Of a stretch of 64,000 bases of DNA, positions 12,193 to 23,830 are shown piece after piece. The stretch is from Arthrobotrys musiformis. Taxonomy: Eukaryota > Ascomycota > Orbiliomycetes > Orbiliales > Orbiliaceae. The notes beneath the pieces are model-generated. The model was not told the DNA's origin and did no database searches. It saw nothing but the letters and a program-made list of their open reading frames with translations. Location: positions 652,501 through 716,500 of the forward strand of contig JAVHJL010000002.1 of the NCBI GenBank assembly GCA_036971715.1. Direction: 5' to 3'. The first letter of the stretch is position 1. Every line of letters starts with the position of its first letter. The position numbers were made by a program, and so were the translations under genes.

Positions 12193-13348
12193 TCAATGCC
12201 CGGTGCCTAAACTCCCGATTCCATATTTTCGCCAGAACTGCTCACGGGCTCTTAGTTCCTTGTCCTGATGGAGCTCCGACCTTCGCCGTTTCATCTCCTC
12301 GCGTTGTTCGGGGGTGGCGTAGACCTGTCCTTCATCGTCGTCTTCGTCTTCATCATCTTCTAGAACTGTGCTGTTCGTGGGGTGATTAAGGTGCGGCTCG
12401 GGTTCCTCCTTTTGTTGTCCTTGCGCTGGTGTCGCGGTGGCTGTGGGATGAGCGCCGTACCACGCTTGATCGGTTTCCTGAACCGGCGGGTGGGCGTTAA
12501 CGTACTCCTGCGGTGGGTCATCGTACATTCCCTCCTGCACCTCCTCGTCCAGTTGCTGTTGGTGGTATAGACCGTTATGATACATGTTATTCTGATGCAC
12601 ATAACCCCCACTTTCATCCATAGTATCTACTTCATCCATCAGGAACATCCCACTTTGTTGTCGTAAATGTAGCAGGTCGTTGTACGTTCTCGCTATGTTT
12701 GAGAAATGGTCCGGTTGGATGACATCCAAGTTACTTTCCATATTTGAGTCTTCCTCGCCTCCCACCTCTCCCATTCCTCCTCCTGCTGCTTCTGCCCCCG
12801 ATCCTTCTTGGGGGTCAATGTGGTGCTGGTAGAGTGCTTCGCGGAAATTGATGAGTTCGGATAGTATTACAGAACGGCGTTTCATTTCGTCTTGGATTGT
12901 TGTAGTTGGGGATTGGATTGGGAGGTCTTCGGAGAGATGTTGAACTATCTGTGGAGTGTTATTGGCGGCGGGGACCGAAGCTGCCTCGATCTGTTGTGGT
13001 TGGTCGGATGATGAGAGGGATAATGCATTGAATGCATCGGAGAGGGGGTTCCAATCGCCGCCATCGGTGGAGACGAAGAGGTTTGTAGATGTGCACTATT
13101 GTTTTAAAATTATTATACTTATTCTCTATATCTATTTTTTTTTTTTTTTTTTTTGCGGGCAAGTTTGATATACTATGTCGATATGGTTTTTTGAAGTCAG
13201 GGGTGAGTGTACATACGATATCACAGAACAAACCAGCGTTCGAAGGCGGTACTACGGGTAAAGAAGCAGAAGCCCCGCACGAGGGGCAATATACTATCGA
13301 ATGATGCTGTGATGAAGCATCGACCGGGGTATCTGGTGTCATGGCCAT
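12193..13348 (-). CDS. Hypothetical acidic protein with N-terminal CPSC motif (2 exons)
   Basis: Not recognised. Exon 1 is 13348-13217 (44 codons, with YCPSCGASASL near residue 20). Exon 2 is 13095-12193. The 121-nt intron begins GTATGT, ends AATAG and carries a 20-nt T run (A run on the coding strand). Both splice sites are phase 0, giving 344 residues. The middle has NPLSDAFNALSLSSSDQPQQ and a helical EMKRRSVILSELINFREALY segment; after it come Gln/Met/Glu-rich low complexity, an acidic run (LEDDEDEDDDEGQ) and a charged, probably helical C-terminus (PEQREEMKRRRSELHQDKEL). There is no signal peptide or membrane segment. It is likely a nuclear or cytosolic fungal-specific protein. The intron explains why the second frame alone would lack the Cys motif. 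Confidence 0.6.
13135..13154 (+). repeat. Homopolymer T20 inside an intron
   Basis: Twenty consecutive T on the + strand inside the intron of the minus-strand gene at 12193-13348 (A20 in the transcript). Such runs are length-unstable, and this one lies about 40 nt from the acceptor. Confidence 0.9.
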
Positions 13349-13874
13349 ATATCTTTGGCGGGGTACGTTGTGGAGTATTCCAGACGAAGGGGTGCGCTGC
13401 TGTGGGCCGCGGCTGGCTTGGGCGGCTGGGCGGCTAAGCTTTGTATTTGAAGCTGGGTTTTGTGCAACTTTGTTGGATTTTTGTTATCGTTTTGTTAGAC
13501 GTCTGCCTGGCAAAAACTTTTCTTGCGAGAAAAAAAAATACGGATCTCAGAAAATATATGCATGCGGATATAAAAAGAGAAGTTTTGCCGGCCTGCATGT
13601 GAGGCTTTACGCTTTGGCCCTTTTTGGGACTTAAAGCATGTATACATGCAGCATCTAGTCTAGATCGTGAATCTCGGGTTTTGCGGGAGGCTGAACATAC
13701 CAAAGTGGGGTTCACGCTATTCCGGACTCGACTCTAAGACAGTACAAGTATGATCAATTGCCAGATGAAGAAGCATAGCCGGATCTATTTTAGATACAGT
13801 CTCTTATGCACATATTCTTCGATCTTCTCACGTGGGATTTTTTTTTTATGTTGATTTTTCTATTCTACTTTATA
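13349..13874. other. Intergenic, no gene recognised
   Basis: Upstream of the minus-strand gene starting at 13348 and downstream of the one ending at 13875. It would hold the promoter of the former. A second T run lies near 13840-13848. I see no supported coding frame. Confidence 0.45.
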
Positions 13875-14641
13875 CTATGCGGAGACGACAAAAATTGCGC
13901 CGTCGAATAAGATTTCGACGGAACACTTTTCCGGATCCAGTCCGGTGCATGAAATTTTTGTCCCTGCGCTAATCCCTTCTCTCCTGATTGAGATCGAGAC
14001 CCTGTCGGTCGTCGAGTTATTGTTTCCTAAATTGTAGACTACCCTGGCATCGATATCAACCTTATCTCCAGAACTGCACCCCAGTGTCTCCAGCACGATA
14101 CTCTTGATCGTTCTTGGTACGATCTTTTCCGGAGGTGGATAGGTAAATTGACATCCCTCTTTATTTTCCGTAGTATCGAGCCCCCAAGTGGTATCTGAGA
14201 AGTTCGCGAGGTGGACCCAGGTGAATAATGGATCGGATGGGGTTCTTTTCTTGAGGAATTCCGAGTGGCCTGTGGCGGTGGCGTAGTTTGGATAGTAACG
14301 GGCTTCGGTAAAGTACTTGGCTTTGAGAACTTCCGAGTTTATACTTTCGGCGGGGGTATTGAGTGTATTCTCGCTATATATATGGCTATCGGAGTTACTG
14401 GCGGGGAGATTGAGCCTTATAAGGTCGAGGCGGATATCATGGAGGGCCCGGGGGATTTCCAAAACTATTTACATTGATATCACAATATTAACATTGTTCG
14501 TCTATAGTATATGTCTTGGTACTGAGCTGTGGCTGCGATATATATATTGCAATATTGGACGTCGGATTCTCGATTTTTATACATACGAGTGCTCATCGTG
14601 TGATCCAGGGCTCTGGGCTGAGAGCTTTCGTGCCAGTACAT
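13875..14641 (-). CDS. Hypothetical protein (2 exons, start uncertain)
   Basis: Not recognised. A frame from 14464 to 13875 has no ATG of its own, so an upstream exon is required. An exon 14641-14587 beginning MYWHESSQPRALDHTMST, with a GTATGT donor and an AATAG acceptor at 14465, joins in phase (122-nt intron) to give 214 residues. The body includes KYFTEARYYPNYATATGH, PLFTWVHLANFSDTTWGL and KIVPRTIKSIVLETLGC, then a beta-rich tail (RVSISIRREGISAGTKISC) ending AIFVVSA. Three Asn-X-Ser/Thr sites are present but there is no signal peptide. The C-terminal exon looks coding; the first exon is inference. Confidence 0.42.
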
Positions 14642-15776
14642 TCCGAGCGCTTCTTGACGATTATTCTTAATTATAGTAGTAAATGGGGCGAATTCTCAGA
14701 AGATGTCATTGGGAATTCTAGAATCTAGTCCTCGAACCGATTGCACTGCGGTTTTGACCCGTTGCCATGTCGAGCCGTATATTAGTACCAATAGGATATA
14801 TTGGTACCTGTTCATCACCCCTTCGTATACATATACCGCCTTGATAACTTCCATGACTATAATATAATCACGGAGGCACATAAGTAAACAAGTCAAAGTA
14901 CCTATCTATGCGGACACTCGATCTGCATCTGGCAGTGTATTCCGGACGAGTTGAAACGAAACGGCTCCGAAACCAAGCTTTATCAAAATATCGTAGCCGA
15001 GTCGCAATATGCAAGCCACGCTGACATATATCACAGCCGCGCACGTCTCTATTTCTCCCCCAATATCGATATGATGCATATCGAGCTCCATGAAATTGGG
15101 GTGTTCACGATACCTCCGAGGGTACGCAGCGCTGCATTGTATGTATTGTATACGTACGCAAAAAAGCCCGGTTTGATACATACGGGAGCTCCATAACGTT
15201 ACTGGAAGTACTCGTCAGCACATGTACTATCATACATTACCCCGACGCCAAATGACAACCTCCGAAGGGGACATATTACATACTCCATACCCAACGGTAT
15301 TCGCATTCCTGAGGCTGTGCGCAGGGTTTCGGCTCTCATTGTTTCGAAGGTTTGCGTGTTTGTTTGTGGGAAAGCGACAGGGGGCCACGTAAGGCCACTT
15401 TAGTGACTTTGGGTGTGGACAAACCACATGTTCGAGGTTTCTTATAATAGCTCAGCTTCCTCTGCCAAAACCAGACCTCAACCAGAATTCAACCTCAACT
15501 CCATCGCTCATCTCACGACACCCCCTCACAAAGGCTGCATCCTGTCGAGACACGCAAGTCGCGCCGCTTCACAGTTGTTCTTGACAAGAAAACTACCGAC
15601 TTCGGGTTCGGGCTCAGGTACCAAAGCACCAAAAAAGCTAGAGCTAAAACTCAAACGCCGTACCAAGACCACACCATTAAACATCACCATCACAACCACC
15701 GCCATCAACTACGACCTCCTCCGCGGTACTCTCCTTTGCCCGACAGTTGAGCTCTTAAGAACTACATACATTCACA
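14642..15776. other. Intergenic, no gene recognised
   Basis: Promoter side of the minus-strand gene above and of the PRA1 gene. The last 350 bases are CA/CT-rich, as in a fungal 5' UTR or promoter. A long frame there (15413-15943) runs through the PRA1 first exon and intron in another phase and is treated as fortuitous. Confidence 0.45.
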
Positions 15777-16423
15777 ATGTCTTCTTTCCGGATACCAATT
15801 TCGCTGGTCACCGACCGTCTCTCCTCTGGCATGGCCAGGTTCCAGGTACGTTCCCTCACGAGCACAGGCACAGGCACAGGCACATGCACATGCACAAATC
15901 TACCCCTTTCACCACCCAACAGGACGGGTTTCATGAAAAATAACTAACATCTACCGCCACCCAACAGAACACCTCTATCTCAGCCCGTTATAACACCCTC
16001 CGCCCCCTCTCTGAATTCTTCGACTTCAGGCGCATGTCCAAGCCCACCAACCTCGGCGAGGCTCAAACACGCATATCCTACAATCTCGGCCAATTCTCCT
16101 CGAACTACCTCCTCGTCTTCGTTCTCCTGTCCATCTACGCCATCATCACCAACCTCCCATTGCTCTTCCTCATCGTCGTAATCGTAGCCGGTGTCTACGG
16201 TATCGGCAGACTGGAAGGACGGGATCTACAAGTCGGAACCTTCCGTGCTACGACCAGCCAGCTTTGGGGCACTCTCGGAATCACGGGTTTCGTTCTGGCG
16301 ATTCTCTCGGCGCCGTTTGAGACTTTGTTCTGGTTGATTGGTGCTAGTGCGCTTACGATTTTGGGACATGCCAGTTTCTTGGACAGACCCATTGAAAATG
16401 CCTTTGCTGAGGAGACCGTTTAG
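15777..16423 (+). CDS. PRA1/Yip3 family prenylated Rab acceptor (2 exons)
   Basis: A small tetra-spanning membrane protein of the ER/Golgi that interacts with prenylated Rab GTPases and affects vesicle traffic. Exon 1 is 15777-15845 (MSSFRIPISLVTDRLSSGMA...). A 122-nt intron with CTAAC branch and CAACAG acceptor follows, then exon 2 15968-16423; together 174 residues, the family size. Diagnostic PRA1 sequence is present: SARYNTLRPLSEFFDFRR, then RISYNLGQFSSNYLLVFVLL, two hydrophobic hairpins (IITNLPLLFLIVVIVAGVYG and GTLGITGFVLAILSAPFET) and a final ALTILGHASFLDRP. The intron carries an imperfect CACAGG/CACATG tandem repeat at about 15861-15896. Confidence 0.9.
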
Positions 16424-17715
16424 ATTAATTTCTAAACAATTGCCTTTTACGACGAGAAATAAAGGGAAATGAAAGGGGGAAAGGCAGGGTTTTGTGTTAA
16501 TGGAAATCTTATTGGTGCGAGTGGTATGAAGGGTGCATATGGAGTGGGAAAACTAGGGAAATACAGGAGTCGATTGATATTTTGAAAGAAAAAAGAGAAG
16601 AATAAGAAGGAGAGGAGGAAGAGGAGAAGGATTTGTGGATGTCTTTTTTCTTCTATTCGATGTATTATGTTTTCATTATTATCATTTTTTATATACGGTT
16701 TCTATTTTCGGTCCGGAATAACTGCTTTGGTAATTAGACGCTGCTATTTGTATTAGCTGCACTTTATGATAATTCTTCGTTTCATATGCTCATCATACAT
16801 GGTGTTCATTTTATACCCTTTGATATTCCTCCACTTGTGTCCACGGCCGCTTTTGATTGCGTTAGCCTACTGTGACCTTCGACACATTTGCAGCGAGGAG
16901 GAACGGATATGGCTACTTAAGAACTATTGTGGCACTAGCTAGGGCACTGATTTTTAGAGGTGTCTAATTGTCGGCTCAATGTAACCAAAGGCGTAGACTG
17001 GTGCTCAAAGAGTAAAGATTAAATTTAAAACGGCTGGATACTGGCTGATACATGTGTATACAATCGTCAGCTTAGCCACCACAACATAGTACTTCTAGCT
17101 ATACTCTACTTATTAGCTGTGGGTTATAAGTGCGTATGTGCCACTACCTACAGGATCCTAGACTTTTCCATAAAAGGTAATATTTTTAGCCGTCAATTGC
17201 ATGTTTACACGACTGGGCCGGGCGTCTCAGAATGCAACAGTTGATTTTTGGGTCTGTATACTGGAGGGGTTTCTAGCTAGTGGTATAGAATATACATGTC
17301 TTAATCAGAAACAGTGCACAGTTCATGAGTTCAAAGGATCGATGATCCCTCGTGCCCGGACCGGATGTCGGTCGTATGTATGTACAGAGGGCGACTCTCG
17401 ATTAGACTGTATATGCGCACAGCTGTATCATGTTCTACTGTGGTGCGGTGCCAATTGGCTCATTATATTATAGATACGACGGGAAGGATAGTACAGTTGA
17501 ATTTGCTACATACATACCTCTCACATTTGAGTCTGTACTCGGGTTAGATTGGACTCCCTCCTCTTCCCATACGCACTGCGACATTCTTTCAAAATAGATA
17601 TAAAGGAACAAACTTGGGAGAGCTTCCTGTTGATACCACAGCTGAGTCGCTGGTGATTGCATCTGTATATTTGATCCTATGATCTAATTTTTCCCCATAT
17701 ATTCCCAAATCAACC
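16424..17715. other. Intergenic, no gene recognised
   Basis: Spacer of 1.3 kb between the PRA1 gene and the first secreted paralogue. The 5' part (16440-16700) is the purine-rich then T-rich 3' flank of PRA1. The rest is AT-rich with many stops in all frames. The 100 bases before 17716 would be the promoter/leader of the secreted gene. Confidence 0.45.
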
Positions 17716-18963
17716 ATGCATATGCCTATCTCAGTCATAACCTCCATCCTCCCTTTCTTCCTCCCTGGAACCTCAGCCCTCAAGCCCGCAGGCGACCGTT
17801 CCGGCCACCAAACCCACGAAATCTGCATCGACCAACTCTGGCTCCCCGGCGAGTGCGTAATCCAAGTAGAATGGTACCGCATAAAAACTGACGAACGCGA
17901 CGAACGCTGGGGGCAAAGCACCAAAATCACAGAAAAGATCCGCACGGCGGTCTACGACAGCAGCAAAACCCGGCTCACGCCCGAGGCTGACGAATTCACC
18001 ATCTGTACGGGACAGCAGGGGGAGGAGTGTATTGTTAATGCGAACCTGGGGCCGGTTATAAAGCTGAGCCCGCAGATTCAGAGGGATTATTTGCAGTTTT
18101 ATTTTGGGGACCAAGCGTGGAATACCAGTCCCCGGCAGTTGGATAAGAGCAGGCCGTTTGTGGGGAAGGAGTATGAGGATTTGAGACCTTATTGTGAGGA
18201 TGGGGGGTGGAAGGAGTATCCGAAGAATGAGACTGACCCGGAGTATTATAATGCTCCATACGGGAGAAAGGCGGTGAAATATCTTGATGTCAAGGTAAGT
18301 GCATATCGAATCAAAACCAAATCTTATTTTCACCATAATAGAAGGGGTTGCTTAGGATATGGTACGCATGCCTCAATTTAGACGAAAGAAATAACCTGCT
18401 GGTTCGACTGTAAAGACATAACAGGAAGATGGGGGGACCCGAAAGTTCGACTCGTAGAGCCCAAGAGTTCGAAACCAATTTCAGCAATAACGAAGACCAA
18501 AACCCTCGAGCGGGTTAAAACGTTAACCAAGACTATTACGGGACACCGCACTCGGGCTATCGAGGCCTCAAGTTCGCGAACTGCACCACAGCCTACAACT
18601 GCGACGATAATATCCCAAAATGCCACGGATAAACTAGACACCCAAACAGATCCCATGGTCGTGATCGAGACTGTGACGGAGTCTCTGACATCCACACTCA
18701 CGGAAACAGAAACCACCACATCGACATTAATTCTATTAACAACCGTCACCGATATTCCGGCAGGATACACTCTCATCCCCATCGGTGACTCTGTAGTGCA
18801 GCTGAACATGACAGAAATCTATGATGGCAACGCCACCAGACTCGATAACGGAGACCAGTTAAATTCGGTTCAGGATGGAGAAGGTGGAAGGCACATTTCG
18901 TATTGTATCTCTTTCCCTGCTTTCCTTTCGCGGTATGCAGTTGGACGGCGGATTCAGCAGTAG
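17716..18963 (+). CDS. Predicted secreted protein, paralogue A of a tandem pair (2 exons)
   Basis: Unknown function, predicted extracellular. Exons 17716-18294 and 18382-18963 join in phase 0 (87-nt intron, GTAAGT donor, TTTAG acceptor) into 386 residues. Residues 1-21 (MHMPISVITSILPFFLPGTSA) form a signal peptide. The mature part has spaced Cys (EICIDQ, GECVIQ, TICTGQQGEECIV, RPYCEDG, ITCWFDCKD), typical of disulfide-bonded secreted proteins, and a Thr/Ser/Val-rich stretch (VTESLTSTLTETETTTSTL) like O-glycosylated linkers. It shares with the gene at 20127 the GEEC motif, an LSPQ...YLQF segment followed by a W near residue 135, a CxFxC motif just after the intron, the intron position and phase, and a Thr-rich tail. 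I recognise no named domain. Confidence 0.72.
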
Positions 18964-20126
18964 CGTTTCGGAGCCCCTTTGCCACAGGTGGAGTGTAGAT
19001 GGTATGATTGTATATATAACATTTTGTATCAATGGGGTTTCAAGATTTGTGTTTAAACTTTTCCATGTTGGTGGAGGATTGATGGATCCAACTGGTCTCG
19101 TTCCCAGATCCAACCGATGTTGCACACACATACCTGTATCTGCTATGACCAGTACTGTCAATATAATTCGTATTAAACGTACAACCCCGGGTGGGCTGGG
19201 TACGAGACAATTATAATGTAATGAATTTTGGAGTTGGGTTTTGTTGCAGTTCAATTGGAACCTATACCCTAGGGCTTACGGTTCTACATATGGCGCGGCA
19301 CGGACCGACTTTATGCAGTAGAGCATGCACATATTGCATTCCAGCAATCCAACATCCACGCTCGCATATGGTGTTTAAGTAATCAGCACATCTATCTCGA
19401 TCGGAACTGTTTCAATAGTCCCTGATTTCCTGGTAGGCCGGCTCGTGTATACTAGAACTCTTGATGTTTCGACCGTCTTTGGTGGTGTTTGATATGTGGC
19501 TAATTTAAGAAGGAAAGATTGTGTGATATTGATATATATAATTATATAAGAAACGAAGGAACTTAGCTACTTTTTGTGTCTGGATCAAATATGCAGGAAC
19601 TTCTTTCGCTGCCAATGAACACGCAACAGGTGGTATATTTCTGTTCTTGGCACAGATGAGCTTATTGAACACATTTGGGGCTCTGTTAGGATATTCCATT
19701 CCTGTGACAAGCTCATCTTATGACTCTGTATTAATCTTTTGTATGTGGCGCAGAACTGCGGTGCTCGGAAAACTGGTGTATTGGCATAATGCATAATGAT
19801 CAACTGTTGTTGAAAGGTTTTGGGACGAATCCTTTGATACCGGATGTTATGGACAACCCTTCTATCGGGAAGATGTTTAAATATTAGTTAATATCCCTAT
19901 GGCCCGGGTAGGGGCGTGGGAACCTAGGAGAGGCTGGCTAGACCAACAGAGGCTCAAGTTCTAAAACTTTCGTGCTCGATATACCTCGGAGTGTTAATTA
20001 AAATAGGGAGGGATATTAAACATACATGTAGATATATCCTTTTTCTCCTCCTAATTTGATTTCTGGTCATTGTATCTCAATTTCGGAATTTCCCGGGGGG
20101 TATTTATTACCAATTAATAAACTACC
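18964..20126. other. Intergenic between the secreted paralogues
   Basis: Spacer of 1.2 kb inside the tandem pair. No frame resembles either paralogue and no third copy is seen. The 3' half is AT-rich. The last 100 bases before 20127 act as the leader of paralogue B. Confidence 0.45.
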
Positions 20127-21032
20127 ATGCCCTTGGCGACTAAAATTCTAAAGCCCTTTCTACTCGCACTCGTCATCACGGCCATCAATGAAATCAAACC
20201 CTCCCGAGCCGTCTGCCTCGAAGTCCCAGAAGACTATAAATCCGGCGACTGCACCGCCAAAGTCGTCTGGCGCAAGGTAAGCTTCTACAAACGCCGCGAG
20301 ATCCAAGACCGCGTGGCGGTTGAAATTCTCGATTCCTTAGGAAATAAAATCTCGGATACCTCCACGGCAGACTTTCAAAATTGTAGGGGATCACCCGGGG
20401 AGGAATGTAAATTCTACTCCAGCCTGCCGAATGTACTCTTGACGAGTCCGCAGCATAGGAAGGAGTACTTGCAGTTTTGGTGTGGGGGGATGGGGTGGCA
20501 TACTGATACCACCCCGGAGGTTGGGCCGAAGTATGTTGAGGATGGGGTGTGGTTGAGTAGGAGGCCTTGGTGTGGGGTTTATACTGATTGGGTGGTGCTT
20601 CCGCCTGATGGGCCCGTGGAGGGAGGGAGGTATGAGAAGAATCCTGATATTGATACTATTGAGGTAGGTTTTCTTTCTTTCTCTCTCCCTATATATACAC
20701 CGTGAATAAAATTTAAAATGAGTAGCTAACAACGTCGGTCAAAGTCGAGGGTGATTGAATGTAAATTCCAATGCGGTGAGGGCAGCGTTATAGTGGAGGA
20801 CTTCAAGCCTTGCCCGCCACCTGCAGCAGTAACAACGGTGACAGCTACCGAGATCAAAATAAAATTATACACCTCGGTGAAGACTGAATTCAAAAAGGGG
20901 GATAAAACTGTAGTGCCCATCACTGGAGTTTCTACATCTACGACTATACCCGTACCTACACTTGTGCCTCCATCTATACTTCTTTTCAACTCGACGGCCC
21001 GGAAAGTTGCGGAACCGGTCCCTATGGGTTAG
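20127..21032 (+). CDS. Predicted secreted protein, paralogue B of a tandem pair (2 exons)
   Basis: Unknown function, predicted extracellular. Exons 20127-20663 and 20745-21032 join in phase 0 (81-nt intron with a CTAAC site and an AAAG acceptor) into 274 residues. The N-terminus (ILKPFLLALVITAINEIKPS) is a signal peptide, with cleavage probably near residue 28. Shared landmarks with the gene at 17716 are an early Cys (AVCLEVPEDY), the Cys pair ending in GEECKFY, LLTSPQHRKEYLQFW with a W shortly after, Cys-rich IECKFQC just after the intron, and a Val/Thr-rich tail (AAVTTVTATE, STSTTIPVPT). The acceptor choice is supported by phase and by alignment to the first paralogue's TKEITCWFDC. It is shorter by about 110 residues, mostly in the tail. 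Confidence 0.7.
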
Positions 21033-22651
21033 ATATGGAGGAGGGAGGAAGGTGAATCGGAATGCTTTTACTAGAATATATTAATACGTCGTGAGCTGGG
21101 GAGCTATGCTTTTTGGGTGGTGCTTTTCAAGGTTTCATCATTGCATAATAGAACTACCATCGAATCCAGTAATAGAACTATGTTGATGTACATATGTAGA
21201 TCAATAATATTATAATGTTACAGGCGAGAACCAATGCATGTATCAACAAGGATACAAGATCAAGAACTATCTCTACAAGTGAGGGCCAATATGGACCACC
21301 CTGGGTGAGGCTGGGAACGAGACCAGGCCAATATAGAAATCTAGCTTGCTCGTGAGATTGGATGAATCCCCCAGGAAGTACTAAGTATACTAGATATTAG
21401 TATGCACTCTTTCGATCACCCTCCTACATTACTGGCAGCGTATATTACGGCCAGCCGAGTAGTGGCTCTCCTCGAGTGCGCTCAGCCCCGGCTGAAGCGC
21501 TAAGCTCGGCGTTACGAGGTTGTGTGCGCAACTCAATCCTTTCCCCCTTAAATACCCCCTTCCCGCCGCGCGTGTAACACAAAAGAAAGGTCTGGTAGTG
21601 TAGGCGGTACACACCACGCTCTGGAAATGTCGTCAAGGCCTCAGCCTAGGTTCAGCGCCTGGAGCCGACTCCCAGCGGTTACACTCAGTACTCTTGACAG
21701 TCGAGGGACCAGGAGTCGGTAGAGAGGAATGAGACAAAGTACGGTGGCTCACCAGTTCGAGTCTGGACCTGACCATTAGGAGGTGATACCTCAAACCAAA
21801 TTTTTTCTTCTTTTGTTTCCTATTTGGATTTTTTTGAATATCGGTTTGTGGGGGAGGGTGGGAGTTCAAGATGGGGTTGTGTCGTTTCTTCTTTTTTCTT
21901 CTTCCCTACTCGGCGATGTATTGTCCATCTTTGCTTGGTTGATCCGCTGAGCCTTTGGCCGGAGGCCTACCCATCCTCCTCTCTCCCGTTTTCTAGGATT
22001 GCCGAGCCGCCCGAGCGTCTGAGGACTCTACTCGTGTATGGTTATCACCTTGGACGTCAACAAACGGAAATTGCCAGGGAAAGAGCATAAAGAACCAGGC
22101 CATTTAAATGAATAGAGTGAAAATAAAGCACCCAGAGGTACTAGCCTTCTGGCTTGCGATAGTAGCAAGATCAATAAAAACTGGGGGGGCGGGGCCTTCT
22201 TAAGCTGAGTGCATCGGTATAACTTCTCTCGGGTCTCACGAGGGAGAGCTACAAAAAGATAGATGACATTTCAGGGTACTTCAATTTACATCACCATTAA
22301 TAAAAATTTTCGCAAAAAATAGAGTTAGTGAACAGCAGAATAGGTTCCTCAGCCCCCTTCTCCGGCCGACTGCACCCCCTCATCCTTCGCATCGGATAGG
22401 CGTACGCGTCTATTCCGGTGTAACGACGAAACCGCGTTGGACGTTGCATTTCCCAACCAGGCAACCGCCCAAGCAGACAACCGCAGGGGTCCAGAAACCC
22501 GCGAAACGACCACCTTTACTTTATCCCAGACAAGCTTGCCTATAAACCCTCCGCCCCAGCCAAGCTTCCCCTTCCCCAACCATTATCACCACCCCATTCA
22601 TCCTCTACCTCCGCCATCAATTGCGCATCCCTTCCCTATATACCGCCCGAG
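21033..22651. other. Intergenic, mostly empty
   Basis: Spacer of 1.6 kb between paralogue B and the J-protein gene. It contains a GC-rich block at about 21430-21560 with a hairpin (21478-21500, stem GCGCTCAGC with one bulged A on the other arm) and the tRNA-like sequence at 21700-21776 listed separately. The last 200 bases are C-rich (CCACCCCATTCATCC type), as in the leader of the next gene. No coding region is supported. Confidence 0.45.
21700..21776 (+). other. tRNA-like / SINE-like Pol III promoter sequence, degenerate
   Basis: At 21752-21766 the sequence CCAGTTCGAGTCTGG forms a 4-bp stem around TTCGAGT, which matches the T-loop consensus and the Pol III B box. About 40 nt upstream, AGTCGGTAGAG (21713-21723) resembles the D-arm/A box. 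The acceptor arms do not pair and no anticodon stem is evident, so this is not a functional tRNA. A decayed tRNA or a tRNA-derived SINE head is possible; so is chance. Confidence 0.25.
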
Positions 22652-23830
22652 ATGAAGTTCGCGAGTTCGCTGCTGCTCCTGGCGGCGGCGGGATTAGTCG
22701 CCGCGTGGAGTAAAGAAGGTATGTCGTCCTCTTCCAAACTGGTGAAAACGGTGCTAATATCACAGACCACGAGATTTTTAGGATAAAAGACGAAGTCGAG
22801 GCCACCGAGGGGAAAATAACCTTCTACGGTAACCACCCCCTAATCCTTTATTCTATAGTTCATCTGACTAATAATATTAAAAGAATTCCTAAACGCCCCA
22901 TCAAACTACGCCACGCAGGACGAACTAAACAAAGCCTACCGCAAAACCTCCCGCCAAATCCACCCGGACAAATTCATCCCCCCCTCGAAACTAAAATCCA
23001 TGGGTAAAACCCCCACATTCTACCCCCCGAAATCGACCTACATCCCTCAGAACCGCAAAGCCGCCGACGAGCGATTCGCCAGATTGGGATTGGTGGCAAA
23101 TATCCTCCGTGGACCGGAGAGGGAGAGGTATGATCATTTCCTAAGGAATGGGTTCCCGCGGTGGAGGGGCACCGGGTATTATTATTCCAGGTTTAGACCG
23201 GGTGTGGTGTCCGTTCTCGTCGGGATGTGGATTGTGATCGCTGGTGGGGCGCATTATTTGGTCATGAGGATGAATTACACCCAGCAGAGGAAATTCATGG
23301 AAGGATACATCAACGATGCCAGAACCGCGGCTTGGGGGAACTCTAATATCGGCGCTGGGTTGAATCTTGACGTCTTGGGCGACAACGGCACCCCGCCGCC
23401 GTCGGGACCGTCGGGGAATCGTAAACAGCGGAGGGCGGCGAAGGCGAACGGGTCCGGGACCGCGACGCCGACGGCCGAGAAACCGCAGCATGTGGCGAAG
23501 AGAAAGGTTACCAGCGAGAACGGGAAGGTGTTCATGGTTACGAGTTTGGGGGATGTGTCGTTGATGGAGGAGGATGAGGATGGGGTTATGCAGGAGTATT
23601 TGTTGGATTTGGAAGAGATCCCCAGGGCGCAGTGGAGTGATACTGCGATGGTTACGGTTCCCAAACGGCTGGTCGGGTGGGTTTTGGGGAAGGTTGGTAT
23701 GGCGGGGGGCAAAGATGGTAAGGGGAAGAAGGACGTGCCCGAGGTCCCCATCGCTGAGGGTGAGAATGTGGAGGAGTATTTGGAGAAGAAGGGGGTGAAG
23801 AAGAGGAATAAGGGGCCTGGACGCAAGTGA
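22652..23830 (+). CDS. ERJ5: ER membrane J-protein, Erj5-like (3 exons)
   Basis: A DnaJ-domain co-chaperone of the ER membrane that would recruit the luminal Hsp70 (Kar2/BiP) for folding. Exons 22652-22718, 22766-22828 and 22884-23830 join in phase into 358 residues. Residues 1-18 (MKFASSLLLLAAAGLVAA) are a signal peptide. The J domain follows (HEIFRIKDEV...FYEFLNAPSNYATQDELNKAYRK) with the essential HPD in SRQIHPDKF and a fungal insert before ADERFARLGLVANIL...RERYDHF. A TM segment (VVSVLVGMWIVIAGGAHYLV) lies near residue 160. The remainder is a charged tail ending in KKRNKGPGRK. The layout matches yeast Erj5. It is convergent with the secreted gene at 24400. Confidence 0.9.

Noticed and set aside
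15413..15943. 176-codon + strand frame ahead of PRA1
   Set aside because: It runs through the PRA1 start exon and intron in a different phase and has only low-complexity Thr/His/Lys content.
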